DNA of 64,000 bases. It comes from Thelephora terrestris (lineage: Eukaryota; Basidiomycota; Agaricomycetes; Thelephorales; Thelephoraceae). The stretch lies in assembly GCA_015956445.1 (NCBI GenBank), contig WIUZ02000007.1, forward strand, positions 1,488,001 to 1,552,000, in the 5' to 3' direction. The notes under the pieces were generated by a model, which made no database searches, was not told the DNA's origin, and saw nothing but the letters and a program-made list of their open reading frames with translations. Below, piece after piece: positions 21,776 through 33,524 of this stretch; position 1 is the stretch's first letter, and each line of letters begins with the position of its first letter. The position numbers and the translations under genes were made by a program.

Positions 21776-22830
21776 CCACTAAGCCTTCGGAGTCCGAGAG
21801 GGCAGAGATGGCAGTTAGAAGGTCGGGTCCTCGGTTCAGAGGCGCGAGCCTCTAGGGAATCTGCGGGAAGCAAATGAACAGCAAGAGGGAAAGTCAGGAT
21901 ACGAACGGGAGAACGAGGCAGAGGACAACGGGAAAGCCAGAGAACGAAACTACCGATAACAAACAAAGGGAAACGTCGGAATACGTTGGGACAACAGAGT
22001 CAGAAATCGGGACACCAGCGGGACACAAGAGACCAGAGGGACAACGAGAACGAGGGCGAGACGATGAGGGAACCGAAGGGAGGACCGTAGCAACGCTGCT
22101 AGGCCTCAGAAGAGAGAGAGAGAGAGAGGAAGAGAGAGAGAGGGAACGCTGCTGATTGATTCTCTGGTCTATCGAATACAGGGGCCTTTATATACAATGC
22201 TAAGGGCTCTGAGAACGAAGGGAACCAAAGGGAACGAACCAAAATGATGTCAAGAGACCTTATGACGAGTCTATGACATAGGGAAGGCGGGGGATCGAAG
22301 GGAATGATGAAGGAAAGGAATGTGGTTGAGAAACGAACCAGAGGGAGGTCTGGAGTTGCAAGCAGGGCGATCGATCGAGACGTGATCGGGACGCAGAGAA
22401 TGGAGATAGGGAGATGAAAACTAAAGATATAAAACGTACTGAAAAGTCGGGACACGATCGGGACTGATCGGGACGTGATCGGGAGGGAATGTGAAAGAAA
22501 CAAAGTCCTAGGGATACTAAATGCTACGGAACGCAGGTCGCAGGTCGCGGGTCGAGGGGGTGCAGGTCACAGGTCTAAGTTGCAGGTCGCAGGTCGAAGG
22601 TCGAAAGGGGAAAACGTCGGGACATCGCAAGGGAAAACATCGGGACGTCGGGATGTCGTGAAGGGGGATAAGGAGAGAGGGAAGTGTAGTGAAGCAAAGG
22701 GACAGGCGAGTCCTCGTCGGGACAGTCGAGAATGCTGAGGGAAGTCATCTAGACCTCGCGCAGCAGTTGTCGATAGTCGAGAGAAGGTTGTGATTCCGGA
22801 TAGTGTCTGAAATACAGTCACGACAGCGTA
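21776..22830 (-). repeat. Repeat B, inverted copy of repeat A
   Basis: Opposite-strand copy of about 1915-2937. It includes the (GA)n tract (22113-22143), a TATA-type box read on the minus strand (TATATAAAGG, about 22187) and a GGTCGCAGGTC tandem array (about 22530-22605). It interrupts Y3. Frames in it are low complexity. Confidence 0.7.
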
Positions 22831-22884
22831 CTATTCCCAGCAAATCGGAACTACATGGCTATACAAAGTGCTATCATTGTCCCA

Positions 22885-22956
22885 TCAGAAATCGACTCTA
22901 TCTACGGCAGGCCTAAAGGTCATCAACTGTCCATCGCGGAGATCGTAGTGCTGGCC
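22885..22956 (-). mobile_element. Y3: diverged internal segment
   Basis: Matches the reverse complement of Y2 at about 41157-41225, encoding the block QHYDLRDGQLMTFRPAVDR in the Y alternative frame. It ends where the left inverted repeat of M begins. Confidence 0.6.
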
Positions 22957-23414
22957 CAGCTGTGGTGACAACCATTTATGTAAAAAGTGTGGCAAGGGTG
23001 CCATTTTATGACAGTTATTGCAAGTTTCGAAATGCTTGGCACATGAACTCCGCCACGCCACAAAAGTGATCACATTTGCACAGTGAGGAACCTCCTTGAT
23101 CACTTCTCAGTGAAGACACCACGCTGCCACCCGAAACCTGAGCACACGAATGTGGCAATTGCCCACTCGCTGATGCCAGTCCAAAAGTAGCTTTGTAAAT
23201 GAAGATCTTCCCTATGTGATCAAGAAATTTCCGCTCAATGTGGTCGTTGATTGATATCATGCTGTGTACACCGAATCGAGATAAATACATAAAAACTTAA
23301 TATGTACATGCAGTCTACAGCCAGTACCACGAGCCTGTGCAACCGTTGGGGGTAAGTTTGGTGTTGATCGAGCGCGGCATCTCACTACTTCTTGAACGTT
23401 GATCATACTCTGTC

Positions 23415-25319
23415 ATGGGACGTGGTGACGAAACAGCGGGCACCCAACCACCCCGCCGCAGCATGCGAAGCAGAGCTGCCGCATCAAAACTCGCCTCTGA
23501 CAGCAACCAAAAGCCATCACATACGCCAACACCCATGGGATCTAGGGGTGCCAGCCTTGGCCAATCTGACGAAGTTGGCCATTCTCTCGAAGATGAAACA
23601 CCGCGAACCCTAGAGGACCAGTTGGAAGATGACGAGTTCATGCCATCAACCCAGGAAGTTGCGGCGACTTTGCTTGCAATGAGATCAAGACGGTGTGAGC
23701 CTGAGGATAGGGGTCAAAGGGTATGTCACACAAAATTCGAGGAAGCCTAGGTCAATACTCAACATTGATAGGATGAGCCACCTGTACAGAGGCAGCCGGA
23801 AACAGGAACCAAAAGTCAGCTGTTATCTTGTCAGTTGAACTTTCAACAAACTCACTTCACCGAAACCAGTTCGCGGTCGTGTTTCTCCCCTCTTCTCTTT
23901 CCCACTCGGGAATAAAACACGAACCGAAACTTACCTCAGTGAAGACATAACGTGGACAAGATTTATTAGCATCGCTTCGGAAAATATGCGCCTGTGAGAG
24001 GGTTATGTACCCGAACTTTCCTGGAAATTCAGCAACGGTCGAGGGTCGAGGGAATGGGTCACCTTGCATGACGAAAAATCATACGAGCGCATGATGAAGA
24101 CGGCGGCAGAGCGCATTCGGGCTCGGGCAAGGAAGGAGGCCGATATCAAAGATCCTGATCTCGCCTTTGGGTGGTGCATTGAGCTCAAGCTTAGGAACAA
24201 GGTTAAGAGGTTGAGGGAAGATGGTGAGGGAGGTAGAGATGATGCAATAATAATAACGAAGGAAAGGAAAGAAGAGAAGGGGAAGAAGAGGAAGAAGAAG
24301 TCTAAGGAGAAGGCTTCAGCGAAGGAAAATCGCGCCAAACAAAAAAAGGCATTTCGTTTCCACCGCAATCTCATACCGTGCTCATTTGGGTATTTTTGGT
24401 CACAGAAAAAAGTTAAGCGTTCAGTGCTGTCAACGCCAAGCTCTGGAGCCAGAACGCCGAGTACATCGAATGGAGATAGTGATGAATCAGAGTCCGGTAG
24501 TGATTCTGGTTCCGATATGCAGATTGTTGTGAAGATTCAACTCGAAAATTCTTGCGGTCAGTGTACAGCACCCTGCGTGATACTGACAACATCATATCAC
24601 CATCGTTTATCGATGGAAGAGCTCACTTTGTGGGCAAAGCTCATTGTAGGCCTTTGTTGTGGTTCGAAATTCTCCACCATTTCTGACGCTGCATATCCGG
24701 CTAGAATTGCAAAGAATGGAGCAATTTCAAACGCCCTCCCAAGCGGGTGCTGGAGAAGATTTATGAACAGTATCCAGATGCCCCACTCCCTTCGGAATTA
24801 TCTGGAAGGCGGGCCGTCTCAAGCAAGAATACAAAACAGTCCACCCCGGCATTCAACTCTCCCCACATGCCTGGTCCATTTGCTGGGTGGCCGTTCCATC
24901 CAATGCCTGGTCCCTCGAGTATCTCACCATTTATGTGGCCCATCCCTGGTGCTTCCCATGCTCCCTTTAATCCCGCACAGTCTCCAGCATTTCATTTCAA
25001 CACATCCAACCCCCCGGTTGACGAGGATCTACCTAGGTCCCCAGATAGTGATGATCAGGACCTCGAGTATCCTACCATCGCCACATTTTTTGAGGAACTC
25101 GAAGAAACTGAGAGTAACCGCCATCACTTTACAAATTTCACAGAAGCCTTTTACGAAAAAGGGTACTATCGTGTCGACGAACTCGCGAACGAGTCCCTCA
25201 CTGTGGAGCATATGGTGGAAATTATTGAATACTTGAAGGATGGAACGGCACGGCTAATTAAAAGCAAAGCAGAGACAAAAGTTCGACAAATCAAGCGGAA
25301 GAGTAAGGCGAAGAAGTAG
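23415..25319 (+). CDS. M accessory gene, multi-exon, SAM-like C terminus
   Basis: First exon 23415-23720 (MGRGDETAGTQPPRR, then SLEDETPRTLEDQLEDDEFM), ending at a GT donor. A middle exon enters at about 24033 and encodes REWVTLHDEKSYERMMKTA, followed by a lysine-rich tract (ERKEEKGKKRKKKSKEK) that could act as a nuclear localisation signal. The last exon (about 24744-25319) encodes LEKIYEQYPDAPLPSEL, a Pro-rich linker, and a helical end (ATFFEELEETESNRHHF, LTVEHMVEIIEYLKDGTARL) resembling a SAM domain. Exon borders between 23772 and 24744 are uncertain. It ends 45 bp from the convergent transposase stop. Role inferred only from its place in M: perhaps a DNA-binding or assembly helper. Confidence 0.5.
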
Positions 25320-25363
25320 GAACACACAGGATATTCATGTAGTTCTACTCCAGACCAACACTC

Positions 25364-26547
25364 TCAACCATAACCGCACTTGTAAAACCACCCATGCGCA
25401 TCTTGAGATGTTACTGAGAACACAGATTCTTGAATTGCAATGATGACTTCTGTCTCGTTTCGAGTGATTGTATCACGTTCAAGGTCCGGCAACCGGCTGC
25501 GGTAGTCTGCTTTGATTGCAGAGAAAGCCAGTTCTATCGGGCTATAGTCTGGAGAGTAGGGTGGAAGGAATTCACACCGCATGCCCCTAGGTGCATCTGG
25601 ATGAGCATGGGCAAGAAAGATATTGTTGTTTACAATTACCGGTCGTAGATCATGTCCGTAATCTCCTTCGACTTGTGGATCCGACAGTTATCCATGACGA
25701 TAACAGAACTGGGCCCAGGGAATACGTTCTGGCCCAGGAGGCCATCAATAATTTTTTTGAATCGTTTGGTATTGTAAGAACCTTCAACGATGTCCAATGC
25801 AACGATCCCATTGAGAGTCAATGCTGGCAGGACTGAGTATCTACAACGGCATCAATCAAGTGATAGGAATCTTGACACCCGGCTACTCACCGCTTGCCCC
25901 TATTGAACAAGGACCTCTTCGCTGCTCGGTGGCCCTTTTCTGCCCATGCATACTTCCGATGAACAACATGGCGGTCAAAGGATGTCTCATCAGCAAAGAC
26001 AAGCTGGTCTTTGGTGTAGCGGCTCGATATTCGAAGCACGTACTCAGCACGTTTGAGAGCTGATCTTTCTGCCGCAACACGAGTAGCCTGAAAAGAAGTT
26101 TTGTTCAGCTTCGGTAATGAAAAAGCGGATCTTGTGTTCACCTTCTTCAGCGTGAGACCGTTTCGCTTCAGTGTGCTCCAAATCAATTTTCGTGAGACAG
26201 TGACCCCTAAGTCTGCTGTGATTTGCGTTCGAAGGTCTTCGAGGTAAACATCGGGTGTTTTTTGGATGCACGCAACCACAAACTGGTTATTTTTTCATCT
26301 CAGCAGCCTGAACTTGAGAGTTATGCAGAAATCTCACCGCCTCTTCGTTTTCTGTGAGGAAACGAGGTCTCCCTCTCTTCCCTACATGCTCGGGCTCTAC
26401 ATCTCCTGTTGTCTCCCAAAGTCTCCGGATGCGATAGATCTGCCTGCGGCTGACAGCCGTCAAGTCTGCAATCTCAGATACCGAGTGGAACTTGCCCAGC
26501 GCGAGGATGGTCTGCTTGAGATCCGCCGAGATTTTTTTGCCTCTCAT
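25364..26547 (-). CDS. Tc1-type DD34E transposase, five exons
   Basis: Exons 26547-26338, 26282-26142, 26087-25891, 25840-25640 and 25586-25364, 972 nt, 323 residues, no stop. An N-terminal helix-turn-helix (HSVSEIADLTAVSRRQIYRI) binds the terminal repeats in this family. The catalytic triad is visible as FADETSFD, VIVMDNCRIH and YSPDYSPIELAF, with 34 residues between the second Asp and the Glu. The frame and all splice sites are intact, so the enzyme may be active. However its own right inverted repeat is split by F2. Known role: cut-and-paste transposition in the nucleus. Confidence 0.88.
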
Positions 26548-27974
26548 GATGGTTCAGTGGAGGAAGGTCATGTTCGGTCACAGCTCATCAACACTCACGT
26601 GTTGAGTAGTTTGGTGGCAGCGTTGCATTGTTGAAGAAAAGGACCAAGCAAATTTCCGCTTTGTAAGAGCGATCACTTTTGTGGCGTGGCGGAGTTCACG
26701 TGCCAAGTATTTCGAAACTTGCAATAATCAGTGGGAAGGATTTGACAGTAAATGTGTGGGAAGCACAAAGGGGTGGTCAAGTAGCGTTTGGGGCCTAATC
26801 GGGACATATTTGGGCCTGATGGAATTACATAACAGGAGCATCAGTAGGAACAGAATTGGTCGTGTGAGGGGGTCATGTGACCAGATGATGTTGGCAGACG
26901 GGGTTTTGACGTTAAATCTGTGGGAAGCACAAAGGGGTGGTCAAGTAGCATTGGAGGCCTAATCGGGATATATTTGGACCTAATGGGGGTATATGACAGG
27001 GGCATTGGTGGGTCCATGACGGATTGTGTGAGAAGGTCATGTGACATGGCCAGGAAAGGGAATTCCAAAAGGGGAAGTTTTTATGGCTTATATAAGCAAT
27101 GATGGAGAGGTGTTGTGAGGGAATATTCCAAATGGAGATATTTTGATGGCCAACATAAGCTGGTCATGTGACTGGCCAAAAAAGGAAATTTTTGATGGCT
27201 TACATAAGCAACTCAAAAATGATTTTGGCATTGAATTTCCTTTTTGGGAAATTTTGATAGCTGACATAAGCAGATCATGTGACCAAAAAGTGGGTGTTGC
27301 TTATGTAATCAGGTCATGTGACTGACCAAAAAAGGAAAGTTTTGATGGTTTACATAAGTGTCTCAAAAATGCTTTTGGAAGGTTCTTTCCCAAAAAATAA
27401 ATTCCTTTTTAGGAAATATTTGATGGATTACCATTTTTTTTTTTGATTGCTTACATAAGCAACTCAAAATGAGATTTCCCAAACAGGAAATTTCTTTTTT
27501 AGGAGACTTTCCAAAATAGGCAATTTTGATGGCTTACGTAAGCAACTCAAAAATGGTACTAGAAACAATTACCAAAAAAGGATATTTTCTAAAAAGGAAA
27601 TTATATGTTAGAAAATTCGGAAAAATGCCAGAAAAATCCTAAAAAAATACTGAAAAAATTCCCACAGATCTAGAAAGTCCCAAAAAATGCAAATAAATCC
27701 CACAAATATCCAAATAAATTGTTTTTCTGGCTGGAAAAATCAGGAAAAAATCCGAAATAATTTTCAAAAAATCCAGAATATAGATAAATATTTTATAGAA
27801 ATTATTTCGATTTTTTTCGTTCATTGAATAGCCCATAATTACAATATTAATGTATTTTTTGCCCCCAAAAATTCATAAAATTCCCAGAAAAATAAATAAA
27901 AATAGGAAAATACAAATAAATCTATAATATTCATTATATCATACAGTACAGAACAGGTCATGGTCATAAACTAG

Positions 27975-28500
27975 CCCTAAACCTAGTCCTGGACCTAACC
28001 TAACCTAACCTAAACTTAAACCTAACCCTAAACCTAAACCTAACCTAACCTAACCTAGCACCAACCTAACCTAGCACCAAACCTAAACCTAAACCTGCCC
28101 TAAACCTTAATCCAACACTAAACCTAAACCTAACCCTAAACCTGCCCTAAACCTAAACTTAACACTAAACCTAACCTAACCTCAACCTAACAACTTAACC
28201 TAACCTCAACCTAACAACTTAACCTAACCTCAACCTAACCCTAACCTAAACCTAACCCATCCCAAACCTAAACTACCCTAATCCTAACCTGCCCTAAACC
28301 TAACCTAACCTAACCTAACCTAACCTAAACCTAAACCTAAACCCAACCTGCTCTAAACCTAACCCAATTCTAACCTCACCTAGTCCTACCCTGACCTGGC
28401 CTAGTTTGGCCTTATCTTATCTTATCTATCTTATCCTATCTCACCCACCCTAAACCTAACCTAATCCAGCCTAGCCTAACCTGACATAGTCCACTTAACC
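27975..28500 (+). repeat. Telomere-like CCTAA array, left arm of F2
   Basis: CCTAA, CCTAAA and CCCTAAA units, more degenerate than in F1, with CTTATC microsatellite stretches near 28415. Confidence 0.85.
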
Positions 28501-29546
28501 CAGTCCACCACAGATCACTCAACCTAACCTAAAGTGGCCCACCTGACCTAGCCTGATGCAACTTGACTTGATCTTATCTAATCAGCTGTCGTCTTATCTA
28601 ACCTCAATCTAAATACCCTAGCTAACCAACATCTAACCCAACCTCACCTGGCTCACCAGCACATGACTGGGTTACAGGAACACACTGTAAGCTGTACCAT
28701 CCCATATCCTGTATCCAAACATCACTCAAGCACAACAACTGTGGTGGACCTACAAGTTAGTGGACCCACAAGCCCACAGACCCATAACTGTAGACTGCTC
28801 ACTCAGTAGAGACATCTGTTATTCAACCTCACCCACGTACCACCCTCACCCTGTGTTCTGTGCCAGACTGCAACTTCACCACAACTTAAGTTCAGCCACC
28901 TGGCTGAAACCATGTATTCTCAGGTCTACAAATCCATGGATGCATAACTTGTAGCCTATATCAGTCTGGCTTGCAGGTTCAGCCAGGTGGTTGGACTTGA
29001 GTTGTGGTGAAGTTGCAGCCTGGCACAGAACACACAGGGTGAGGGTGGTATGTGGGCGAGATTGGATAACAGATGTCACTACTGAGTGTGATGATTTCGC
29101 CGTTTACCCCCTTTCATTTCCTTTATTTAACGCCTCATCACCACTAAGTCAGTTGGTGCCCTGCCCTAAACATGGCGGTAAACTGTTTATTATGCAATAT
29201 GCCCTATGTTTAACGACTCAAAGTCCAATACGTGGAACGTGCTACTAGTCAAGATACCCCAGAAGACCCAAGGTATAATACGTGAACATGTACCGGCGGA
29301 CCTTCATACGAAGATCCCCCCTACCTGGCCCTCCGTTGCCCCTGGACGACTAGTAGATATTCAGGCTACCGACAACAAGGGATGTATTAATAAGCGTCGC
29401 GCGCTGACCTCTCGCAGAAGTCAACCGGCTTATTAATCTGACCCTTGGATTGGACTTATGAAAACCATTATGCTTTACGACTCATGGATCACACGCAATA
29501 GACAAGAAAGAAGATTCATTAGAAGTCAACAGTACAAAAGAGTTAT

Positions 29547-30808
29547 CTAATCAATATCTCTTCGGATCCTTTGTACTACTTCCAATGCCGATCTCACCAA
29601 CTCCTCATTCAACCAGTTCTGTTCCCGGATCTCGTTCGGGTCCACGTCCGACAAGTCATCGTAATCTGGAAGCTCCGTATCAGAGTTTGGTTCACTATCG
29701 GGAACGAACTCGGCGTACGGATCATACTCCAGAGCAGGCCATTGACGGCGACTACCCCAAGGAGTAGAAACGAACTCAGGACGAGGAGTGTCCCTACGGA
29801 CGACTCCTACGTTCTGATAGAATTCGTCGCTCCCGATCTCAATGACCTCATCATCGATGGGAACCAACCTGTCCTCGTGACGGACCAACAAACGAGCGGG
29901 CGGCGACTCAGCCCGATTAGGGATGATCGGCGACCTGGCCCGATACGGAACCTCCGGCTCCTCTTCTTCAATTTGGACCTCCGGCTCGCTACACCTCCTC
30001 TGGAGATCCCGGACTTCTCCGGTCAACTCAGAGACACGACGAGTAAGGCGGACCTAAAAGGAACAGGGTTAGAAGATGACAACTATCTTCGATCCCAGTC
30101 CCAGTACCTTATCGTCTTCCAATTCCCCGGTCTTCGCAACAAGACTCCAGACCAGGTCCTTCAATGTGATCACCTCTCCCTAGAAGAAAGTTTGAGTTAG
30201 AAAGGTCAATTACTCCTGACCCAAACTTTCTTACCTTCAACCTGTCAATCGCCATACCGTGCTGCTCCTGCTCATCTTCAATCTTCAAGATGCCCTCATG
30301 ACATCCGAGGAACTCCTTCTCCAGCTTCTCGATCTCTTCTCGACAACCATCAACTCGCTCATTGACATGAGCAATCTCATCCATCAACATGGACCCAACG
30401 TTACCCGTATGGATAACACTGGCCTCCAACACAGAGTTGAAGGTCTCATTGGTCTCAGTGACGAACTCGACACCCCTGTTAAGGAGTTCGGTCGCATAAG
30501 GGTTTGTCTCGATACGCGCCAACTTGCGCCGAGACACCCTACGAGAAGCCTGGATGAAATCCCTAAATCCTAAAGCGGAACATCAGCAGACATGCTAAAT
30601 ATGTCAACCGGCATCCCGAACCTAAATCGGTAAAACCCTCATTAGGGTCGGCGGTGGCGGTCCGGTCCATGACGTTTCCCAAAGTGGGATAAGGGCGGGA
30701 AGCATCACGATGAGCATGGGAGAAGCGGTTGATGTTGAAGTTGTTCTCCTGAACAGGAGAGTAGGAGGAAGAGCGACGGGTGGGAACACGAGTAGAAGCA
30801 CGAGGCAT
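29547..30808 (-). CDS. Z2 gene: coiled-coil protein, four exons
   Basis: Exons 30808-30622, 30569-30235, 30179-30108 and 30053-29547. Exon lengths are identical to Z1 (187, 335, 72, 507 nt) and there are no stops. Intron 2 (GTAAGAAAGTTTGGGTC...) is clearly diverged from the Z1 intron while the exons are nearly the same. The domain order is as in the Z1 gene: basic N terminus, coiled coil, acidic tail. Conservation of frame and splice sites in two insertions supports a real protein. Confidence 0.75.
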
Positions 30809-31029
30809 GTTGAGTGTGTGTGTGTATAACAAAGGGAGGTTTGTTGAGAGACCCAGTCAACGAAATGCCACGCCCCTTCCACGACTCAGGAGTTGAGTCA
30901 TCATTTCTATTGTTTACTGCGCATGACCCACATGACATCATATGCCCCTATTTCTTAGTCACATGCTCCCCTTTTGCCATTGGCTGTTAGTCAGTCATAC
31001 CCACATTCCTTCCGAACATTCCCAGGCTA

Positions 31030-31487
31030 CGTCATGCTTTGTAACTGCTTTGTAATGCTCTCAAATTGCTATTGGCCGCCACACTTTCGTTTATCAGCTG
31101 ATAATTTGTAGCATTAGTCACCACGTAACGCACAGACCATGCAGTGCTGCGCACGGACCATGTTTGTCTGTGTTTGTATCTTTAGGATAGTTACATGTCA
31201 CAGTCACATCACAAATCTAAGTAGTATATATACTCAGGTAGTTTAGCCTGTACTCCTTAGATTTGTTATCATCAGACTCTCCGTGACCTCTACTGCTGTG
31301 TGCTTAGAGCAAGAGTGCCTGAAGACCCTTGTCTCCTTCTTTCTCCTCTTCTCCAATCTAGTCTGTGAAGAGACTTCCGATATCCCTGGGTTTGCAACAG
31401 GGTTATAACTGTGTGTTTGATCCTTGTGTGCGATAGGTTTGGATAGCAAGAGTGCTATTGAACTGCAGAGGTCGCGTCGGCCTGACA
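31030..31487 (+). promoter_or_regulatory. Right-end promoter module of Z2
   Basis: Same order as Z1: CGCACAGACCATG at 31129-31141, then a TCACATCAC motif, then a TATA box (TATATATAC, about 31224). It points to the right, out of Z2. Confidence 0.5.
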
Positions 31488-31639
31488 CTGAGTGAGCAGT
31501 CTGTGGGTGTGGGTCTGTGGGCTTATAGGTCCACTGACTTGTAGGTCCACCACAGTTGATGTGCTTGGGTGACAGATGGATATAGGATTGGATGGTACAG
31601 CTCACAGTGTGTTCCTGTAACCCAGTCATCTGCTGGTGA

Positions 31640-32225
31640 GCCAGGTGAGGTTGGGTTAGATGTTGGTTAGCTAGGGTATTTAGATTGAGGTTAGATAAGA
31701 TGACAGCTGATTAGATAAGATCAAGTCAAGTTGCATCAGGCTAGGTCAGGTGGACCACTTTAGGTTAGGTTGGGTGATCTGTGGTGGACTAGGTTAAGTG
31801 GACTACATCGGGTTAGGCTAGGCTGGGTTAGGTTAGGTTTAGGCTAGGTAAATAGGATAAGATAAGATAGGATAAGATAAGATAAGATAAGATAAGATAA
31901 AATAAGATAAGGCCAAACTAGGCCAGGTCAGGGTTAGGACTAAGTGAGGTTAGAATTGGGTTAGGTTTAGGACAGGTTGGGTTTAGGTTAGGTTTAGGTT
32001 AGGTTAGGTTAGGTTAGGTTAGGTTTAGGGCAGGCTAGGATTAGGGCAGGTTAAGTTTGAGATGGGTTAGGTTTAGGGTGGTTAGGTTTAGGTTTAGGTT
32101 TAGGTTATGTTGAGGTTAGGTTAGGTTTAGGGTTAGGTTTAGGTTTAGGGCTAGTTAGGTTTAGCATTAGATTGAGGTTTAGAGTAGGTTTAGGTTCAGG
32201 GCAGGTATAGGTTTAGGGTTAGTTT
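31640..32225 (-). repeat. Telomere-like TTAGG array, right arm of F2
   Basis: Reverse-complement counterpart of the left-arm array, with a GATAA microsatellite at about 31855-31910 mirroring the CTTATC stretch. Confidence 0.85.
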
Positions 32226-33524
32226 ATGACTACAAACAGATCTGAACTTTATGATATAATGAATATTTTAGATCTAATTGTCATTTTTAATTTTTAATTA
32301 CCGTTTTAGGATTTCTATGAATTTTGTGGGCAGAAAATACATTGATATCAAAATTATAGGCTATTTAATGAATGAAAAAAATCGAAATAATTTCTATAAA
32401 ATATTTATCTATATTCTGGATTTTTTGAAAATTATTTCGGATTTCTTCCTGATTTTTCCAGCCAGAAAAACAATTTATTTGGATATTTGTGGGATTTATT
32501 TGCATTTTTTGGGACTTTCTAGATCTGTGGGAATTTTTTCAGTATTTTTTTAGGATTTTTCTGGCATTTTTCCGAATTCTCTAACATATAATTTCCTTTT
32601 TAGAAAATATCCTTTTTGGTAATTGTTTCTAGTACCATTTTTGAGTTGCTTACGTAAGCCATCAAAATTGCCTATTTTGGAAAGTCTCCTAAAAAAGAAA
32701 TTTCCTGTTTGGGAAATCTCATTTTGAGTTGCTTATGTAAGCAATCAAAAAAAAAATGGTAATCCATCAAATATTTCCTAAAAAGGAATTTATTTTTTGG
32801 GAAAGAACCTTCCAAAAGCATTTTTGAGACACTTATGTAAACCATCAAAACTTTCCTTTTTTGGTCAGTCACATGACCTGATTACATAAGCAACACCCAC
32901 TTTTTGGTCACATGATCTGCTTATGTCAGCTATCAAAATTTCCCAAAAAGGAAATTCAATGCCAAAATCATTTTTGAGTTGCTTATGTAAGCCATCAAAA
33001 ATTTCCTTTTTTGGCCAGTCACATGACCAGCTTATGTTGGCCATCAAAATATCTCCATTTGGAATATTCCCTCACAACACCTCTCCATCATTGCTTATAT
33101 AAGCCATAAAAACTTCCCCTTTTGGAATTCCCTTTCCTGGCCATGTCACATGACCTTCTCACACAATCCGTCATGGACCCACCAATGCCCCTGTCATATA
33201 CCCCCATTAGGTCCAAATATATCCCGATTAGGCCTCCAATGCTACTTGACCACCCCTTTGTGCTTCCCACAGATTTAACGTCAAAACCCCGTCTGCCAAC
33301 ATCATCTGGTCACATGACCCCCTCACACGACCAATTCTGTTCCTACTGATGCTCCTGTTATGTAATTCCATCAGGCCCAAATATGTCCCGATTAGGCCCC
33401 AAACGCTACTTGACCACCCCTTTGTGCTTCCCACACATTTACTGTCAAATCCTTCCCACTGATTAACTGTCATAAAATGGCACCCTTGCCACACTTTTTA
33501 CATAAATGGTTGTCACCACAGCTG

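Larger units (their letters stand above)
29097..31487 (+). mobile_element. Element Z2, 5-bp TSD, inside F2
   Basis: Starts TGTGATGATTTCG and ends GGCCTGACA, 2391 bp, closely matching Z1. CTGAG flanks it at 29092-29096 and 31488-31492. The opposite arm of F2 (about 28797-28815) gives the mirrored empty site. Confidence 0.92.
26727..33463. mobile_element. F2: giant foldback with telomere-like arrays, TA target
   Basis: Palindrome with ends ATCAGTGGGAAGGATTTG and its reverse complement, flanked by TA (26725-26726 and 33464-33465). The left repeat of M shows the empty site (GCAATAACTG). The symmetry centre is near 28940. Outer arms carry AT-rich sequence with repeated CTTACATAAGCAACTC and GTCACATGAC motifs. 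Inner arms carry CCTAA/TTAGG arrays. Z2 is inserted just right of the centre. Net length is about 4.3 kb. No own coding gene is visible; mirrored frames such as 27143-27325 and 32865-33047 are palindrome artefacts. Confidence 0.85.
22957..33524. mobile_element. M: Tc1-type transposon with split right TIR
   Basis: Left terminal inverted repeat 22957-23064 (CAGCTGTGGTGACAACC to GTGATC). The right repeat is in two pieces, about 26668-26726 and 33464-33524, because F2 is inserted at a TA inside it. Joining the pieces gives the exact counterpart of the left repeat. Without F2, M is about 3.8 kb. It carries two convergent genes: an unknown accessory gene (+) and a transposase (-). The outer flanks differ (Y3 sequence at left, a transposase fragment at right), and no TA duplication is seen, so one flank has probably been lost or rearranged. 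Confidence 0.8.

Noticed and set aside
24064-25236. 390-residue continuous frame in M
   Set aside because: Its second half overlaps a better-supported exon in another frame (24744-25319) with acidic and SAM-like sequence; only its first part is likely exonic.
12910-31487. Z as a standard LTR retrotransposon with 460-bp LTRs
   Set aside because: The left end (TGTGATGATTTCG) has no copy of the right 460 bp, so there is no LTR pair within Z1 or Z2.
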